The translations under genes were made by a program, and so were the position numbers. This document shows positions 54,090 through 64,000 of a stretch of DNA of 64,000 nucleotides, one piece after another (the first letter of the stretch is position 1; every line of letters begins with the position of its first letter). Source of the DNA: Mesorhizobium terrae. Lineage in GTDB: Bacteria; Pseudomonadota; Alphaproteobacteria; Rhizobiales; Rhizobiaceae. The DNA is taken from assembly GCF_008727715.1 (NCBI RefSeq), contig NZ_CP044217.1:124001-188000 (forward strand), written 5' to 3'. Under the pieces are notes generated by a model. It was not told the origin of the DNA. It worked only from the letters and a program-made list of their open reading frames with translations, and did not search any database.

Positions 54090-55208
54090 ATGAACGTTTC
54101 CCAGCAAGTGCCACTGGCGATGGATCGTTCAGTCGATGCCCTCGTTCGGTTCGAGGACGTGAAGAAGTCCTACGACGGAATCGCCTTCGTGGTGAAAGAC
54201 TTGAACCTGGCGGTTCGTCGCGGCGAATTCCTGACAATGCTGGGGCCTTCGGGCTCCGGCAAGACTACGACGCTGATGATGCTGGGCGGTTTCGAACGGC
54301 CGACGCTCGGTCGCATCCTGCTCGACGACAAGCCTGTCGAGCGGCTGCCACCGGAAAAGCGCAACATCGGTTTCGTATTCCAGAACTACGCTCTCTTTCC
54401 CCATATGACGGTGGCGGAGAACGTCGCGTTTCCGCTACGCTACCGTGGGATCGCGGGCGCCGCCGCGAAGGAAAAGGTCCGTCAGGCGCTTGGCCGGGTC
54501 AGCCTCGACAACTTGGGCGACCGCCGCCCGGCACAGCTTTCCGGCGGTCAGCAGCAGCGCGTCGCTCTCGCCCGCGCCCTGGTGTTCGAGCCGTCGCTGG
54601 TCCTGATGGACGAGCCGCTCGGCGCGCTCGACAAACAACTGCGCGAGCGCATGCAGCTCGAGATCAAGCAGTTGCAAGTATCGCTCGGCATCACCATGGT
54701 CTACGTCACTCACGACCAGTCCGAAGCCCTGACGATGTCGGACAGGATCGCCGTTTTCCATGACGGCCGCATCCAGCAGCTTGCCGATCCTGAAACGCTC
54801 TACAACGAACCGTCCAACCGCTTCGTCGCCTCCTTCATTGGCGAAAACAATACGCTGCCCTGCACCCCGGCCGGACGCGAAGGAGAACTGGCCGTGGTGC
54901 GCATGGCGGACGGCACCGTGTTCAAGGCCGCAAGCGCCGATATTTCCGGTCCTGGCGAGATGAGTGTTTCGGTACGGCCGGAAAGCCTCGTTCTAGCCGA
55001 TGGAGAAGCCCGCGCCGATCTCAACCGTTTTTCGGGCAAGGCACGCGACGTCTTCTTCCTAGGCGACCACATGCGGTTGTCGGTGGAGGCATTTGGTGGC
55101 CAGACGCTGACGGCCCGCATCCCGGCACACCAAGCGCGGCATTTCGCGCCGGGCGAGGACGTCATACTCGAATGCGGCGTATCCGAATGCCGCCTCTTGG
55201 GGGCGTAA
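54090..55208 (+). CDS. ABC transporter ATP-binding protein, PotA type (importer 2)
   Basis: 372 residues from ATG 54090 (GGGAGGAAA upstream). Walker A GPSGSGKTTTLMMLGGFE, Q-loop VFQNYALFPHMTVAENVAFP, signature LSGGQQQRVALARALV, Walker B LVLMDEPLGALDKQLRE and H-loop MVYVTHDQSEALTM, then a C-terminal TOBE domain. It belongs with the binding protein upstream and the permeases downstream. Confidence 0.93.
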   Translation: MNVSQQVPLAMDRSVDALVRFEDVKKSYDGIAFVVKDLNLAVRRGEFLTMLGPSGSGKTTTLMMLGGFERPTLGRILLDDKPVERLPPEKRNIGFVFQNYALFPHMTVAENVAFPLRYRGIAGAAAKEKVRQALGRVSLDNLGDRRPAQLSGGQQQRVALARALVFEPSLVLMDEPLGALDKQLRERMQLEIKQLQVSLGITMVYVTHDQSEALTMSDRIAVFHDGRIQQLADPETLYNEPSNRFVASFIGENNTLPCTPAGREGELAVVRMADGTVFKAASADISGPGEMSVSVRPESLVLADGEARADLNRFSGKARDVFFLGDHMRLSVEAFGGQTLTARIPAHQARHFAPGEDVILECGVSECRLLGA

Positions 55209-55212
55209 AGTC

Positions 55213-56445
55213 ATGACCGCTGCCGATATCGAGCGCATCAACGTCTTCATGGCCGTGCGGCGCGCCGAACGGCCGGCGCGACGGGCCGCTCTGTCGCTTG
55301 CGCTACCACTGGTCGTCTTTCTTCTCGTCGTCTTCGTGGCGCCAATCCTCTATCTGCTCGTCACCGCGGTCGGGAACCCGGAGACACGCGAGGTGCTGCC
55401 GCGGACGCTTGTCGCACTTGAAGGCTGGGATGGCGCGTCGACTCCCGCGGAGCCCGTCTACGCGGCCTTTGCCGCAGACTTGAAAGTCGCCAAGGACAAC
55501 AGCACGGCCGCCTTGGTCGGCAAGCGCCTCAACTACGAGATTTCCGGTATGCGCGGTCGCATCCTAGCCGCCGCCCGCATGGTCGACCGGCTCGACGTCG
55601 GTCCTTACAAGGAACGATTCCTCGAACTCAACAAAGACTGGGGATCGCCGGACGTCTGGGCGGTGATCAAGCGCAACGGCTCCGCCTTCACTCCGTTTTA
55701 CCTGCTGAGCGCCGTCGATCTGAAGCAGAACCCCGACAATTCGCTCGGACGAGTCGAGGGAGACCAGGCGATCTTTCTCGATGTCCTGGGACGGACGCTG
55801 TTCGTGGCGGCCGTGGTGACCCTGTTCACGCTTGTCCTCGGCTATCCCGTCGCCTACGTCCTCACCATCGCGCCGAAGGCGGTCGCGGGGATCATGATGC
55901 TGATGGTGCTCCTGCCGCTATGGACGTCGTTGCTCGTGCGCACGACTGCCTGGGTCGTCCTCCTGCAATCGAACGGCGTCATCAACGATGCTCTAATGGC
56001 CCTGCACATTACCAGCGAAAGGCTCCAGTTCATCTTCACGCGTGTTGGCACGGTCACGGCGATGACGCACATCCAGCTTCCCTTCACCATCCTGCCGATC
56101 TACAGTGTCATGCGTTCAATTCCGACCACGCAACTGCGCGCCGCCCGCTCGCTCGGCGCGCCCCCGATCTCGGCGTTCTGGCGGATCTATGCGCCTCAGA
56201 CACTGCCCGGTGTCGTCGCGGGGTGCCTGATGACGTTCATCCTTTCGCTCGGCTACTACATCACTCCGGCGCTCGTGGGCGGGCCACGTGACCAGATGGT
56301 CTCGAACTTCATCGCCGTCTTCATCAACCGCGACCTCAACTGGGGGCTGGCTTCGAGCCTTGGCGTCGTCTTGCTTGTCGTGACGCTCGCTATCTACCTG
56401 TTGTTCCTGCGCCTCGTCGGCGCTGACAAGATCAAGCTGGGGTGA
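55213..56445 (+). CDS. ABC transporter permease, PotB type with large periplasmic insertion (importer 2)
   Basis: 410 residues, about 120 longer than a usual PotB. After a cytoplasmic start and TM1 (LSLALPLVVFLLVVFVAPIL) comes a hydrophilic stretch of roughly 140 residues (about residues 55-195: LEGWDGASTPAEPVYAAFAA, KRLNYEISGMRGRILAAARM, DWGSPDVWAVIKRNGSAFTP) before TM2. It should fold in the periplasm. The rest is normal, with the coupling loop TTQLRAARSLGAPPISAFWR. A subfamily with this insertion exists in rhizobial PotB-like proteins; the insert may help dock the binding protein. Confidence 0.9.
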   Translation: MTAADIERINVFMAVRRAERPARRAALSLALPLVVFLLVVFVAPILYLLVTAVGNPETREVLPRTLVALEGWDGASTPAEPVYAAFAADLKVAKDNSTAALVGKRLNYEISGMRGRILAAARMVDRLDVGPYKERFLELNKDWGSPDVWAVIKRNGSAFTPFYLLSAVDLKQNPDNSLGRVEGDQAIFLDVLGRTLFVAAVVTLFTLVLGYPVAYVLTIAPKAVAGIMMLMVLLPLWTSLLVRTTAWVVLLQSNGVINDALMALHITSERLQFIFTRVGTVTAMTHIQLPFTILPIYSVMRSIPTTQLRAARSLGAPPISAFWRIYAPQTLPGVVAGCLMTFILSLGYYITPALVGGPRDQMVSNFIAVFINRDLNWGLASSLGVVLLVVTLAIYLLFLRLVGADKIKLG

Positions 56446-56449
56446 CGCC

Positions 56450-57274
56450 ATGTGGTTGCCTTCCTACGCGACTCCTTTTGAACGGTTGACACGGACGCTT
56501 GTGGTGGCGTTCGCCGTCGCCGTACTGCTATTCCTGATCGCACCGTTGTTCATCATCGTGCCGTTGTCCTTTTCGAAGGATCCGTTCTTCACACTTCCGG
56601 TCCGAGAATATTCGTTACGCTGGTATGCGGATTTCTTCGGCAACACGCGATGGATGAACGCCATCTTCAACAGCGCCGTCGCGGCGGTGATGACAACCGT
56701 GCTGGCGACGACGCTCGGCACGCTGGCGGCCCTGGGAATCTCACGTCCCGATTTTCCGGCACGCCGGCTCATCATGGCGCTCTTGATTTCACCGATGATC
56801 GTGCCGATCGTCATCGTAGCGGTCGGCAGCTATCTGTTCTTCGGCCAGTTCGGCCTGACCAATACGCGCACCGGCTTGGTGCTGGCGCATACTGCCCTGG
56901 CCACGCCATTCGTCGTGATCACGGTCACGGCGACGCTGTCAACTTACGACACCAACCTGACCCGCGCGGCGCTTAGCCTCGGCGCCCCGGCGATGTCCGC
57001 CTTCTTCCGCGTGACCTTGCCGAACATTTTGCCAGGCGTGGTTTCCGGCGCCATCTTCGCCTTCGCCATTTCCTTCGACGAGGTCGTGGTGGCATTGTTC
57101 ATGACGGCTGCCGAGCAGCGCACACTGCCGGTCCAGATGTTTTCCGGCATCCGCGACCAGATCAACCCGACCATCATGGCGGCGGCAACGCTGCTGCTGG
57201 CTCTTTCGATCACCCTATTCGCGGTCCTGGCCATGCTGACGAGGCAGCGCGGCAAGCCGACGACCTCGGCTTGA
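56450..57274 (+). CDS. ABC transporter permease, PotC type (importer 2)
   Basis: 274 residues, 4 bases after the first permease. Helices and the EAA loop NLTRAALSLGAPAMSAFFRV, then FAISFDEVVVALFMTAAEQRTLPVQMF, are typical of PotC. It is the last gene of importer 2. Its end faces the end of the LysR gene, with only 22 bases between the two stop codons. Confidence 0.92.
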   Translation: MWLPSYATPFERLTRTLVVAFAVAVLLFLIAPLFIIVPLSFSKDPFFTLPVREYSLRWYADFFGNTRWMNAIFNSAVAAVMTTVLATTLGTLAALGISRPDFPARRLIMALLISPMIVPIVIVAVGSYLFFGQFGLTNTRTGLVLAHTALATPFVVITVTATLSTYDTNLTRAALSLGAPAMSAFFRVTLPNILPGVVSGAIFAFAISFDEVVVALFMTAAEQRTLPVQMFSGIRDQINPTIMAAATLLLALSITLFAVLAMLTRQRGKPTTSA

Positions 57275-57296
57275 CCGCGGCTCGCAGGCAGGTGCC

Positions 57297-58190
57297 TCAA
57301 ACCGCCTTAGCGTCGCCGTCGTTCGCCACGAACATGTCGGCGAAGCGAGCTGCGAAACTTTGCGCCACCGCCGATCGCTTTCGATCAGGCACGACATAGA
57401 TGCCGACCACGACGTCGGCCAGACGAGGCAGGTGGCTCGAAGGCCCCATGATCCGCAATGCCGAGGGAATGATCCTGCGCGCCAGTACGGTCATGCCGAA
57501 CCCGGCGCCCACAGCCGCTTCCAGGCCGGACAGGCTCGGGCTCGTGTAGACGATCTCGAAATTGCGTCCGTCACGCTGCAACGCCGTCAGCATGTTGCGG
57601 CGATAGAGACAGCCTTCGGGATAGCAGACAATGCGAAGCCGTTTTCTGTCATCGACGTCTTCCGGAACAGCATCGAGCGGTTCCGCGCCGACCCAGGCCA
57701 GCGGTTCCTTCCAGGTCATGAACGCGCCTTCCGAGGGCCCGTCGGCCGTCATCGCCACCACAATATCGAACTGGCCGTTGCGCAAGCCGCGCAACAGGTT
57801 GTGGGAAAGATCGCAGACGACGTCGAAGGTGATATCGCCGCCGTCCCGGGCAAGAGTCGCCATCAACTTAGGCAGGAAGTGGTCCGCATAGTCGTTGGGG
57901 ATGCCCAGCCGCAGCTTGCCTTTGCTGTCGCGGTTGGAAAGCTTCAGCATCATCTCGTCGTTGAGCGCCAGAATCTGACGGGCATATCCTGCAACTATTT
58001 CCCCATGCTCGGTCGGTTGTGCGCCGCCTTCCTTGGCGAACAGCGAAACGCCCAGCAATTCCTGCAGCTTCTTCATCTGCAGGCTGATCGCCGGTTGGGT
58101 GCGGCCAAGCTGTTCACCGGCGCGCGTATAACCGCGTAGGTCGATAACCGTCACGAAGGCACGAAGCAGGTCAGTAGGGATGCTGCGCAT
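57297..58190 (-). CDS. LysR-family regulator, second of the locus
   Basis: 297 residues from ATG 58190 (much longer in-frame starts extend into the creatinase 2 gene and are rejected). The HTH is LLRAFVTVIDLRGYTRAGEQ, LGRTQPAISLQMKKLQELLG; the effector domain shows LRLGIPNDYADHFLPKLM and CYPEGCLYRRNMLTALQRDG. These blocks closely match the LysR protein at 47413-48327, so the two are paralogues. It is downstream of creatinase 2 on the same strand and convergent with importer 2. Likely targets are creatinase 2 and/or importer 2. Confidence 0.92.
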   Translation of the reverse strand: MRSIPTDLLRAFVTVIDLRGYTRAGEQLGRTQPAISLQMKKLQELLGVSLFAKEGGAQPTEHGEIVAGYARQILALNDEMMLKLSNRDSKGKLRLGIPNDYADHFLPKLMATLARDGGDITFDVVCDLSHNLLRGLRNGQFDIVVAMTADGPSEGAFMTWKEPLAWVGAEPLDAVPEDVDDRKRLRIVCYPEGCLYRRNMLTALQRDGRNFEIVYTSPSLSGLEAAVGAGFGMTVLARRIIPSALRIMGPSSHLPRLADVVVGIYVVPDRKRSAVAQSFAARFADMFVANDGDAKAV

Positions 58191-58244
58191 GGCACTCCAT
58201 CCTCCAGCGGGACATAAAATCATGCGGCGCCGCACAAACGCAAG

Positions 58245-58272
58245 CGGGCCTCTGGTTTCCCAAAGGCCCGCC
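58245..58272 (-). terminator. terminator after creatinase 2
   Basis: Minus-strand hairpin with arms GCGGGCCT and AGGCCCGC; the inner part TTGG-GAAA-CCAG extends the stem with a GNRA-type tetraloop. It lies between the creatinase 2 stop and the LysR start, so the LysR gene likely has its own promoter. Confidence 0.75.
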
Positions 58273-58291
58273 TCGCAGTTCAGACCGCCCG

Positions 58292-59527
58292 TCAGGGCTT
58301 GACGATATTGTGCTCCGGTCCGAATGGGAACTTGGTGATGTTTTCCGAACTGTTCTCGCCGATCACGAGGATATCGTGCTCGCGATAGCCGCCGGCGCCG
58401 GTCATTCCTTCCGGCAAGGTCACCATCGGCTCCATCGAAACGACCATGCCCGGCTGAAGGACGGTGTTGATGTCCTCGCGCAGTTCGACGCCGGCTTCGC
58501 GGCCATAGTAGTGTGACAGCACGCCGAAGGAATGTCCGTAGCCGAACGAGCGATAGCCGAGCAGACCGTGGCTTCGGTAGATGTCGTTCAACTCGGTCGC
58601 CACGTCGCCACAGCGAGCACCGGGTTTCAGGAGTTCGAGGCCACGGCGGTGCACCTTGCAATTGACCTCCCAAATGCGCAGGTGTTCATCGCTTGCGTGG
58701 TCAAGGAACAGGGTGCGCTCCAGCGCGGTGTAGTAGCCCGAAATCATCGGGAAGCAGTTGAGCGAAAGGATGTCGCCTTTCTGAACTTTGCGCGACGTCA
58801 CTGGATTATGGGCGCCATCGGTGTTGATGCCGGACTGGAACCAGACCCAGGTGTCCATCAATTCGGCGTGCGGGAAGGTCTTCGCGATATGGCGCACCAT
58901 TGCCTGCGTGCCCGCAAGCGCCACCTCGTATTCCGGAACGCCTTCGCGGATCGCATCGCGGACCGCTTCGCCGCCGATGTCGGCGGTGCGCGCGCCTTCC
59001 TTGATCAGGGCGATTTCCTCCGCCGACTTGATCGTGCGCAGCCACATCGTGGGCGAGCCGATATCGACGAACTCCACCTCCGGAAAGGAGTCCTGCAAAA
59101 GCTTGCGCAACTCGATATTGACGTGGTCGAACTCGATGCCGAGACGCTTCACGCCCGGCAGCGACTCCTGCAGCGCGTGGAAGTAGTTGTCGCGACGCCA
59201 GTCGGTATAGGTGACGTTGTCGCCGAACGTGCGGCGCCAAGGCTGGCCTGCGTCGATGCCGGCGGACACGGAAATCGCCTTCTGCGGCGTGACGACGAAG
59301 GCATAGCGGCGTCCGAAGTAGCAGTACAGGAAGTCGGAGAAGTAGCAGATGTTGTGATAGGAAGTGAGGATCGCGGCGTCGAGCTTCAGCTCGGTCAGGA
59401 TCTTACGCAGACCGTCCTGCCGGCGCGTCATTTCCGCCGCGCTGAAGGTCGGAACGGCCTTTTCGCCGTTGTGCATGTTCTGCAGCCGAAGCAATTCGTT
59501 CGGCATGCCTTTGGCATAGACGTTCAT
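58292..59527 (-). CDS. creatinase (creatine amidinohydrolase), copy 2
   Basis: 411 residues. It shares all creatinase blocks and appears even closer to Pseudomonas creatinase than copy 1: LTSYHNICYFSDFLYCYFGR, GIDAGQPWRRTFGDN, WFQSGINTDGAHNPVTSRKV, LSLNCFPMISGYYTALERTL, GYGHSFGVLSHYYGREAG and ENITKFPFGPEHNIVKP. It converts creatine to sarcosine and urea. It is followed by a terminator and the second LysR gene, and preceded 209 bases upstream by sdaA on the same strand, the end of the sarcosine oxidase operon. Confidence 0.94.
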   Translation of the reverse strand: MNVYAKGMPNELLRLQNMHNGEKAVPTFSAAEMTRRQDGLRKILTELKLDAAILTSYHNICYFSDFLYCYFGRRYAFVVTPQKAISVSAGIDAGQPWRRTFGDNVTYTDWRRDNYFHALQESLPGVKRLGIEFDHVNIELRKLLQDSFPEVEFVDIGSPTMWLRTIKSAEEIALIKEGARTADIGGEAVRDAIREGVPEYEVALAGTQAMVRHIAKTFPHAELMDTWVWFQSGINTDGAHNPVTSRKVQKGDILSLNCFPMISGYYTALERTLFLDHASDEHLRIWEVNCKVHRRGLELLKPGARCGDVATELNDIYRSHGLLGYRSFGYGHSFGVLSHYYGREAGVELREDINTVLQPGMVVSMEPMVTLPEGMTGAGGYREHDILVIGENSSENITKFPFGPEHNIVKP

Positions 59528-59736
59528 CGTTCCATTTCCTTTGCATCGAAATCAGGGTGGTCGAGCTCGGAAGGGACTATAGAAAGGCCGCGCCGCTGCA
59601 GGAAATTAGAAGTCGCTATCAATCAATTACAGTTTTTAATCGCGCTGCCGCCGCCGCCGCCAAGAGAGGTATCTACGGCGGGCCGTGCGAGGCGCACCGC
59701 CACCTCACGCGTGCTGCCAAAGACAACACCCGACCC

Positions 59737-61119
59737 TCAGCATTCCGGCAGATTTACTGCGAGGCCTCCCAGGCTGGTCTCCTTGAACTTTACGCTCATC
59801 TCCTCGCCGGTCTGGCGCATCGCTTCGATGCAGTTGTCGAGCGGCATGAAGTGCGTACCGTCACCACGCAGCGCAAGCGAGGCGGCGGCTACGGCTTTGG
59901 TCGCTCCTATCCCGTTGCGTTCGATGCAGGGAACCTGCACAAGTCCCCGCACCGGATCGCAAGTCATGCCGAGATGATGCTCAAGCGCGATCTCGGCGGC
60001 GTTTTCGATCTGCTCAGGCGTGCCGCCGAGCACGGCGCAGAGGCCTGCCGCCGCCATGGCTGCCGCAGACCCAACTTCGCCCTGACAGCCGGCTTCGGCA
60101 CCGGAAATCGAGGCGTTGTGCTTGATCAGCCCGCCGATGGCCGCGGCAGTGAGCAGGAAGTCGGGGACCTTGGTGGGTTCGGCGCCGGCGCAGTGGTCGA
60201 GGTAATAGCGCAATACTGCTGGGACGACGCCCGCAGCCCCATTGGTAGGCGCCGTCACAACCTGTCCTCCGGCGGCGTTCTCCTCGTTGACGGCCATGGC
60301 GTATACGCTTAGCCAATCCGACGCGGCGTGCGGCTGGCTCGAATTGCCCAGCCGTTCGGCAAGAAGCTGCTGATGGATTCCCCTCGCCCTCCGTCGCACG
60401 TGCAATCCTCCAGGCAACTCGCCGTCCCGCGCCATGCCCCGGTCGATGCTTGTGTTCATCACCGACCAGATGTGCGCCAGCCCCCGCTCGACCTCAGGAG
60501 CAGGGAGGACAGCGATCTCGTTCTCGCGCTTCATCGCAGCGACGGAAAGCCCGGTCTCGCGCGACATGGCGAGCATCGAAGCGGCGCTGTCGAAGGGATA
60601 CGGCCATTGCGCCAAGCCGCTAGCCGCCATCGTGGGCGCCTGGCGTTCGGCGGCGGTGACGACGAAGCCGCCGCCGATGGAATAGTAGGTTTCCGCCAGG
60701 ACGATGCTGCCGTGAACGTCCAGCGCGGCGAACACCAGTCCGTTGGCGTGACCGGGCAGCGGTGGCCCGTAGTCGAAGATGATGTCGGCGGCGGGATCGA
60801 AAGCGAGCGGCGGCAAGCTCCGCGAACGCAGCCGGCGGCTTTCATGAAGCGCTACGAGCTCGCGCTCGGCTCGGTCTGGGTCCAGATCGGCGGGCAGGTA
60901 GCCAAGCAGGCCGAGCGCCACGGCGCGGTCCGTGGCATGGCCCTTGCCGGTGAAGGCGAGGGAGCCGTGCAGCGTCGCCATGAGCCTTGCGGAGCGCTGT
61001 CTTTCCGGGGCGTCGCGCAGCAGATCGAGAAACCGCGCCGCCGCCGTCATCGGGCCCATCGTGTGCGATGACGAAGGCCCAACGCCGATCTTGAAGACAT
61101 CGAAAACACTCACGAACAT
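59737..61119 (-). CDS. sdaA: L-serine ammonia-lyase (iron-sulfur, single chain)
   Basis: 460 residues from ATG 61119, giving the usual start [20 protein letters not shown]. Both halves are present: the N-terminal regulatory-type domain with [10 protein letters not shown] and the C-terminal catalytic domain with cysteines in [20 protein letters not shown] and [18 protein letters not shown], which bind the 4Fe-4S cluster. It deaminates L-serine to pyruvate. Placed after glyA and soxG, it finishes carbon recovery from the glycine and methylene-THF released by sarcosine oxidase. Confidence 0.95.
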   Translation of the reverse strand: MFVSVFDVFKIGVGPSSSHTMGPMTAAARFLDLLRDAPERQRSARLMATLHGSLAFTGKGHATDRAVALGLLGYLPADLDPDRAERELVALHESRRLRSRSLPPLAFDPAADIIFDYGPPLPGHANGLVFAALDVHGSIVLAETYYSIGGGFVVTAAERQAPTMAASGLAQWPYPFDSAASMLAMSRETGLSVAAMKRENEIAVLPAPEVERGLAHIWSVMNTSIDRGMARDGELPGGLHVRRRARGIHQQLLAERLGNSSQPHAASDWLSVYAMAVNEENAAGGQVVTAPTNGAAGVVPAVLRYYLDHCAGAEPTKVPDFLLTAAAIGGLIKHNASISGAEAGCQGEVGSAAAMAAAGLCAVLGGTPEQIENAAEIALEHHLGMTCDPVRGLVQVPCIERNGIGATKAVAAASLALRGDGTHFMPLDNCIEAMRQTGEEMSVKFKETSLGGLAVNLPEC

Positions 61120-61180
61120 GCCATACCTCATCGACCACGCGGTCCGCTCCGCGCGCGTCAGGCCGGATGATTGTCAGCGT

Positions 61181-62437
<1,257 letters not shown>

Positions 62438-62456
62438 AGCGTTATCCTTTCAAAGA

Positions 62457-63014
62457 TCAGGCGAGTTCGGCAGCAAGTTCCCTGCAGCCGGTTTCGAGCA
62501 GCTGGGCGATGTGGGAGGCGAAGCTGTTCCAGACATCGATCCGAAAGCGGTCGGCCGCGTCGCGCCACAGCACGACGGTCGCGCCGTCGAACAGAGTGCG
62601 GCGGCCTTCGCCGGACGGGATCGTAGCGATGTCGCGCGGGCAGCCGAGCGTGAGCAGTTCGGCCGCCTTCGGCCCCTCGGCCAGCAGCGTGACCTCGCGT
62701 CCGGAAATGTCGACCAGGCTGTGCGGATGGGCGGCGGCCAACGCCGTGCATGCTGCGGTGAGCCGGGCGGCGTCCCTAGTGGGCGCGTGGATCGTCCATT
62801 CGTCCGGGCCGAGGCGGATCGCCTCGATCTCGCCGACGGCGGCGCGGCGGCCGATGCGGTCGGGCAGGGCAAGCCCGAGTGCGGCGCTCAGTGCCGCGAC
62901 GGCGTTTCCCCTGGCGCGCAGCGACAGCCGCCCCTCGGTCGGCGAGACACTGAGCTGTGCGGCCTTCGTCTCGATCACGACGCCGGGATTCAGGGAAGAA
63001 ATCTCGCTGCTCAT
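62457..63014 (-). CDS. soxG: sarcosine oxidase, gamma subunit
   Basis: 185 residues, the common SoxG length. Family blocks visible are IETKAAQLSVSPTEGRLSLR, EAIRLGPDEWTIHAP, HSLVDISGREVTLLAEGPKA and LFDGATVVLWRDAADRFRID, with the aminomethyltransferase-like fold. It is one of the four subunits of heterotetrameric sarcosine oxidase (SoxBDAG). It starts 12 bases after the soxA stop. Confidence 0.94.
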   Translation of the reverse strand: MSSEISSLNPGVVIETKAAQLSVSPTEGRLSLRARGNAVAALSAALGLALPDRIGRRAAVGEIEAIRLGPDEWTIHAPTRDAARLTAACTALAAAHPHSLVDISGREVTLLAEGPKAAELLTLGCPRDIATIPSGEGRRTLFDGATVVLWRDAADRFRIDVWNSFASHIAQLLETGCRELAAELA

Positions 63015-63026
63015 CTTCGCCTCCGG

Positions 63027-64000
63027 TCAGATCTTCAGGCGGGTGTTTTCGGGATCGACGAAGACGGTCCCGGTGACGGTGGCGGCGATGGTGCGGCCGG
63101 GCATCGGGATGTAGACGGTTTCGCCCATCCGCTCGTGCCCACCCTCGACGAGGGCCAGCGCGATCGGCCGGCCGGCCGCGACCGAGTGGTAGGACGAGGT
63201 GACGTGTCCCACCATCTTCATCGGGATCGGCTGCTTGGGGTCGAAGACGATCTGCGCGCCTTCCTCCAGCTTCGAGCGGTCCTCGGTCAGCAGGCCGACG
63301 AGGTGCCTGCGGCCCTGGGCCGTCAGGTCGGGGCGGGCCAGGCCACGCTTGCCGACGAAGTCGGGCTTGTTCTTGCCGACCGCCCAGCCCATGCCGGCGT
63401 CGTAGGGCGTGACCGTGCCGTCCGTGTCCTGGCCGACGATGATGTAGCCCTTCTCGGCGCGCAGCACGTGCATCGTCTCGGTGCCGTAGGGCGCGATGCC
63501 GTATTGCTGGCCGGCCTGCCATAGGGTCTCCCACAACTTGCGGCCGAGCGGCGCGGGCACGTTAACCTCGAAGCCGGTCTCGCCCGTGAAGCTGACCCGG
63601 AACAGCCGGGCCGGCATGCCTGCCACCGTGCATTCCAGGCACGACATATGCGGGAAGGCTTCTTCGGTCAGCTCGATCCCTTCTACGAGCGGCGCCAGCA
63701 GCTTCGCGGCGTTGGGTCCGTTCAGTGCGATGGTGGACCATTGCTCCGTCGTCGAGGTCAGCCAGACGTTCAGCCCGGGCCATTCGGTCTGGAGGTAGTC
63801 CTCCATCATGTTCAAGACGCGCGCGGCGCCGCCGGTGGTGGTGGTGACGTGGAAGCGGTCCTCGGCCATGCGCCCGATCACGCCGTCGTCGCGGATGTAG
63901 CCGTCGTCGCCGAGCAGCAGGCCGTAGCGGCAGCGTCCGACGCCGAGCTTGGCCCATGGGTTGGTGTACATTCGCTCCATGAAGGTCACGGCATCGGGGC
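63027..64000 (-). CDS. soxA: sarcosine oxidase, alpha subunit, C-terminal part (cut by window edge)
   Basis: The last 323 residues of SoxA, open through the right edge. The visible part is the aminomethyltransferase-like (GcvT) domain: FMERMYTNPWAKLGVGRCRYG, LLLGDDGYIRDDGV, TTTTGGAARVLNMMEDYLQ, STTEQWSTIALNGPNAAKLL and FTGETGFEVNVPA. In the full enzyme this domain binds tetrahydrofolate and captures formaldehyde from sarcosine demethylation as 5,10-methylene-THF. The NAD-binding half should lie to the right, as should soxB and soxD. Confidence 0.96.
   Translation of the reverse strand, partial: PDAVTFMERMYTNPWAKLGVGRCRYGLLLGDDGYIRDDGVIGRMAEDRFHVTTTTGGAARVLNMMEDYLQTEWPGLNVWLTSTTEQWSTIALNGPNAAKLLAPLVEGIELTEEAFPHMSCLECTVAGMPARLFRVSFTGETGFEVNVPAPLGRKLWETLWQAGQQYGIAPYGTETMHVLRAEKGYIIVGQDTDGTVTPYDAGMGWAVGKNKPDFVGKRGLARPDLTAQGRRHLVGLLTEDRSKLEEGAQIVFDPKQPIPMKMVGHVTSSYHSVAAGRPIALALVEGGHERMGETVYIPMPGRTIAATVTGTVFVDPENTRLKI

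Noticed and set aside
59528..59736. A LysR operator like the TGA-N11-TCA sites upstream of creatinase 2
   Set aside because: AT-rich sequence is present near 59610-59640, but no matching dyad was found. The second LysR protein probably uses another site.

Overview
The window looks like chromosome (or a large replicon) of a high-GC alphaproteobacterium, most likely a member of the Rhizobiales related to Mesorhizobium/Aminobacter/Phyllobacteriaceae. This rests on the protein families present (ChrR-type anti-sigma factor, DUF2934, rhizobial XRE regulator, several ABC importers with LysR regulators, heterotetrameric sarcosine oxidase, IS21, Tn3 and IS5 elements) and on codon use. I saw no rRNA, tRNA or CRISPR array.

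Region 1 (1-17.5 kb) is stress defence. It holds the end of an AlkB-like repair enzyme, a CPA1 antiporter, a UvrD-type helicase and MsrA. These are followed by a regulon built around an ECF sigma factor and its ChrR-like zinc anti-sigma factor: TspO, photolyase, two cyclopropane-fatty-acid-synthase-type methyltransferases, an FAD oxidoreductase, DUF1365, DUF1295, an alpha/beta hydrolase, DUF2177 and DUF2147. Five promoters with the identical layout TGATC(C/T)-N16-CGTA precede rpoE-chrR, the divergent FAD oxidoreductase operon, tspO-phr, DUF2177 and DUF2147. This is the architecture of the singlet-oxygen response known from Rhodobacter. Many genes here are broken by one missing base, mostly in homopolymers. 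That suggests consensus errors in the sequence more than true gene loss.

Region 2 (17.5-23.4 kb) is a loosely packed accessory stretch. It carries an XRE regulator, lrgAB, a PTS EIIA-like protein, small proteins, a decayed sugar-binding protein and an IS5-family insertion sequence with clear ends.

Region 3 (23.6-32 kb) is a LysR gene followed by a complete oligopeptide ABC importer, an M19 dipeptidase-like protein that lacks some usual metal ligands, and a C39-like papain-fold protein. Region 4 (32-36.5 kb) is a graveyard of mobile elements: a truncated Tn3 transposase with one inverted repeat, IS21 istA/istB remnants and a frameshifted LysR gene.

Region 5 (36.6-44.9 kb) holds a Rieske monooxygenase with its reductase, an unusual single ORF joining a DUF2817/M14-like peptidase to an amino-acid ABC ATPase, the matching binding protein and two permeases, and an MFS transporter.

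Region 6 (45-64 kb) is a creatinine/creatine catabolic island. It has creatinase, creatininase, two LysR regulators, two spermidine/putrescine-type ABC importers, a second creatinase, L-serine dehydratase, serine hydroxymethyltransferase and sarcosine oxidase gamma and alpha (alpha runs off the right edge). Together they convert creatinine to creatine, sarcosine plus urea, glycine plus methylene-THF, serine and pyruvate. Three copies of an AT-rich 19-bp dyad (TGA-N11-TCA core) lie upstream of creatinase 1, between creatininase and its LysR gene, and upstream of the first binding protein. They are likely operators for that LysR protein.
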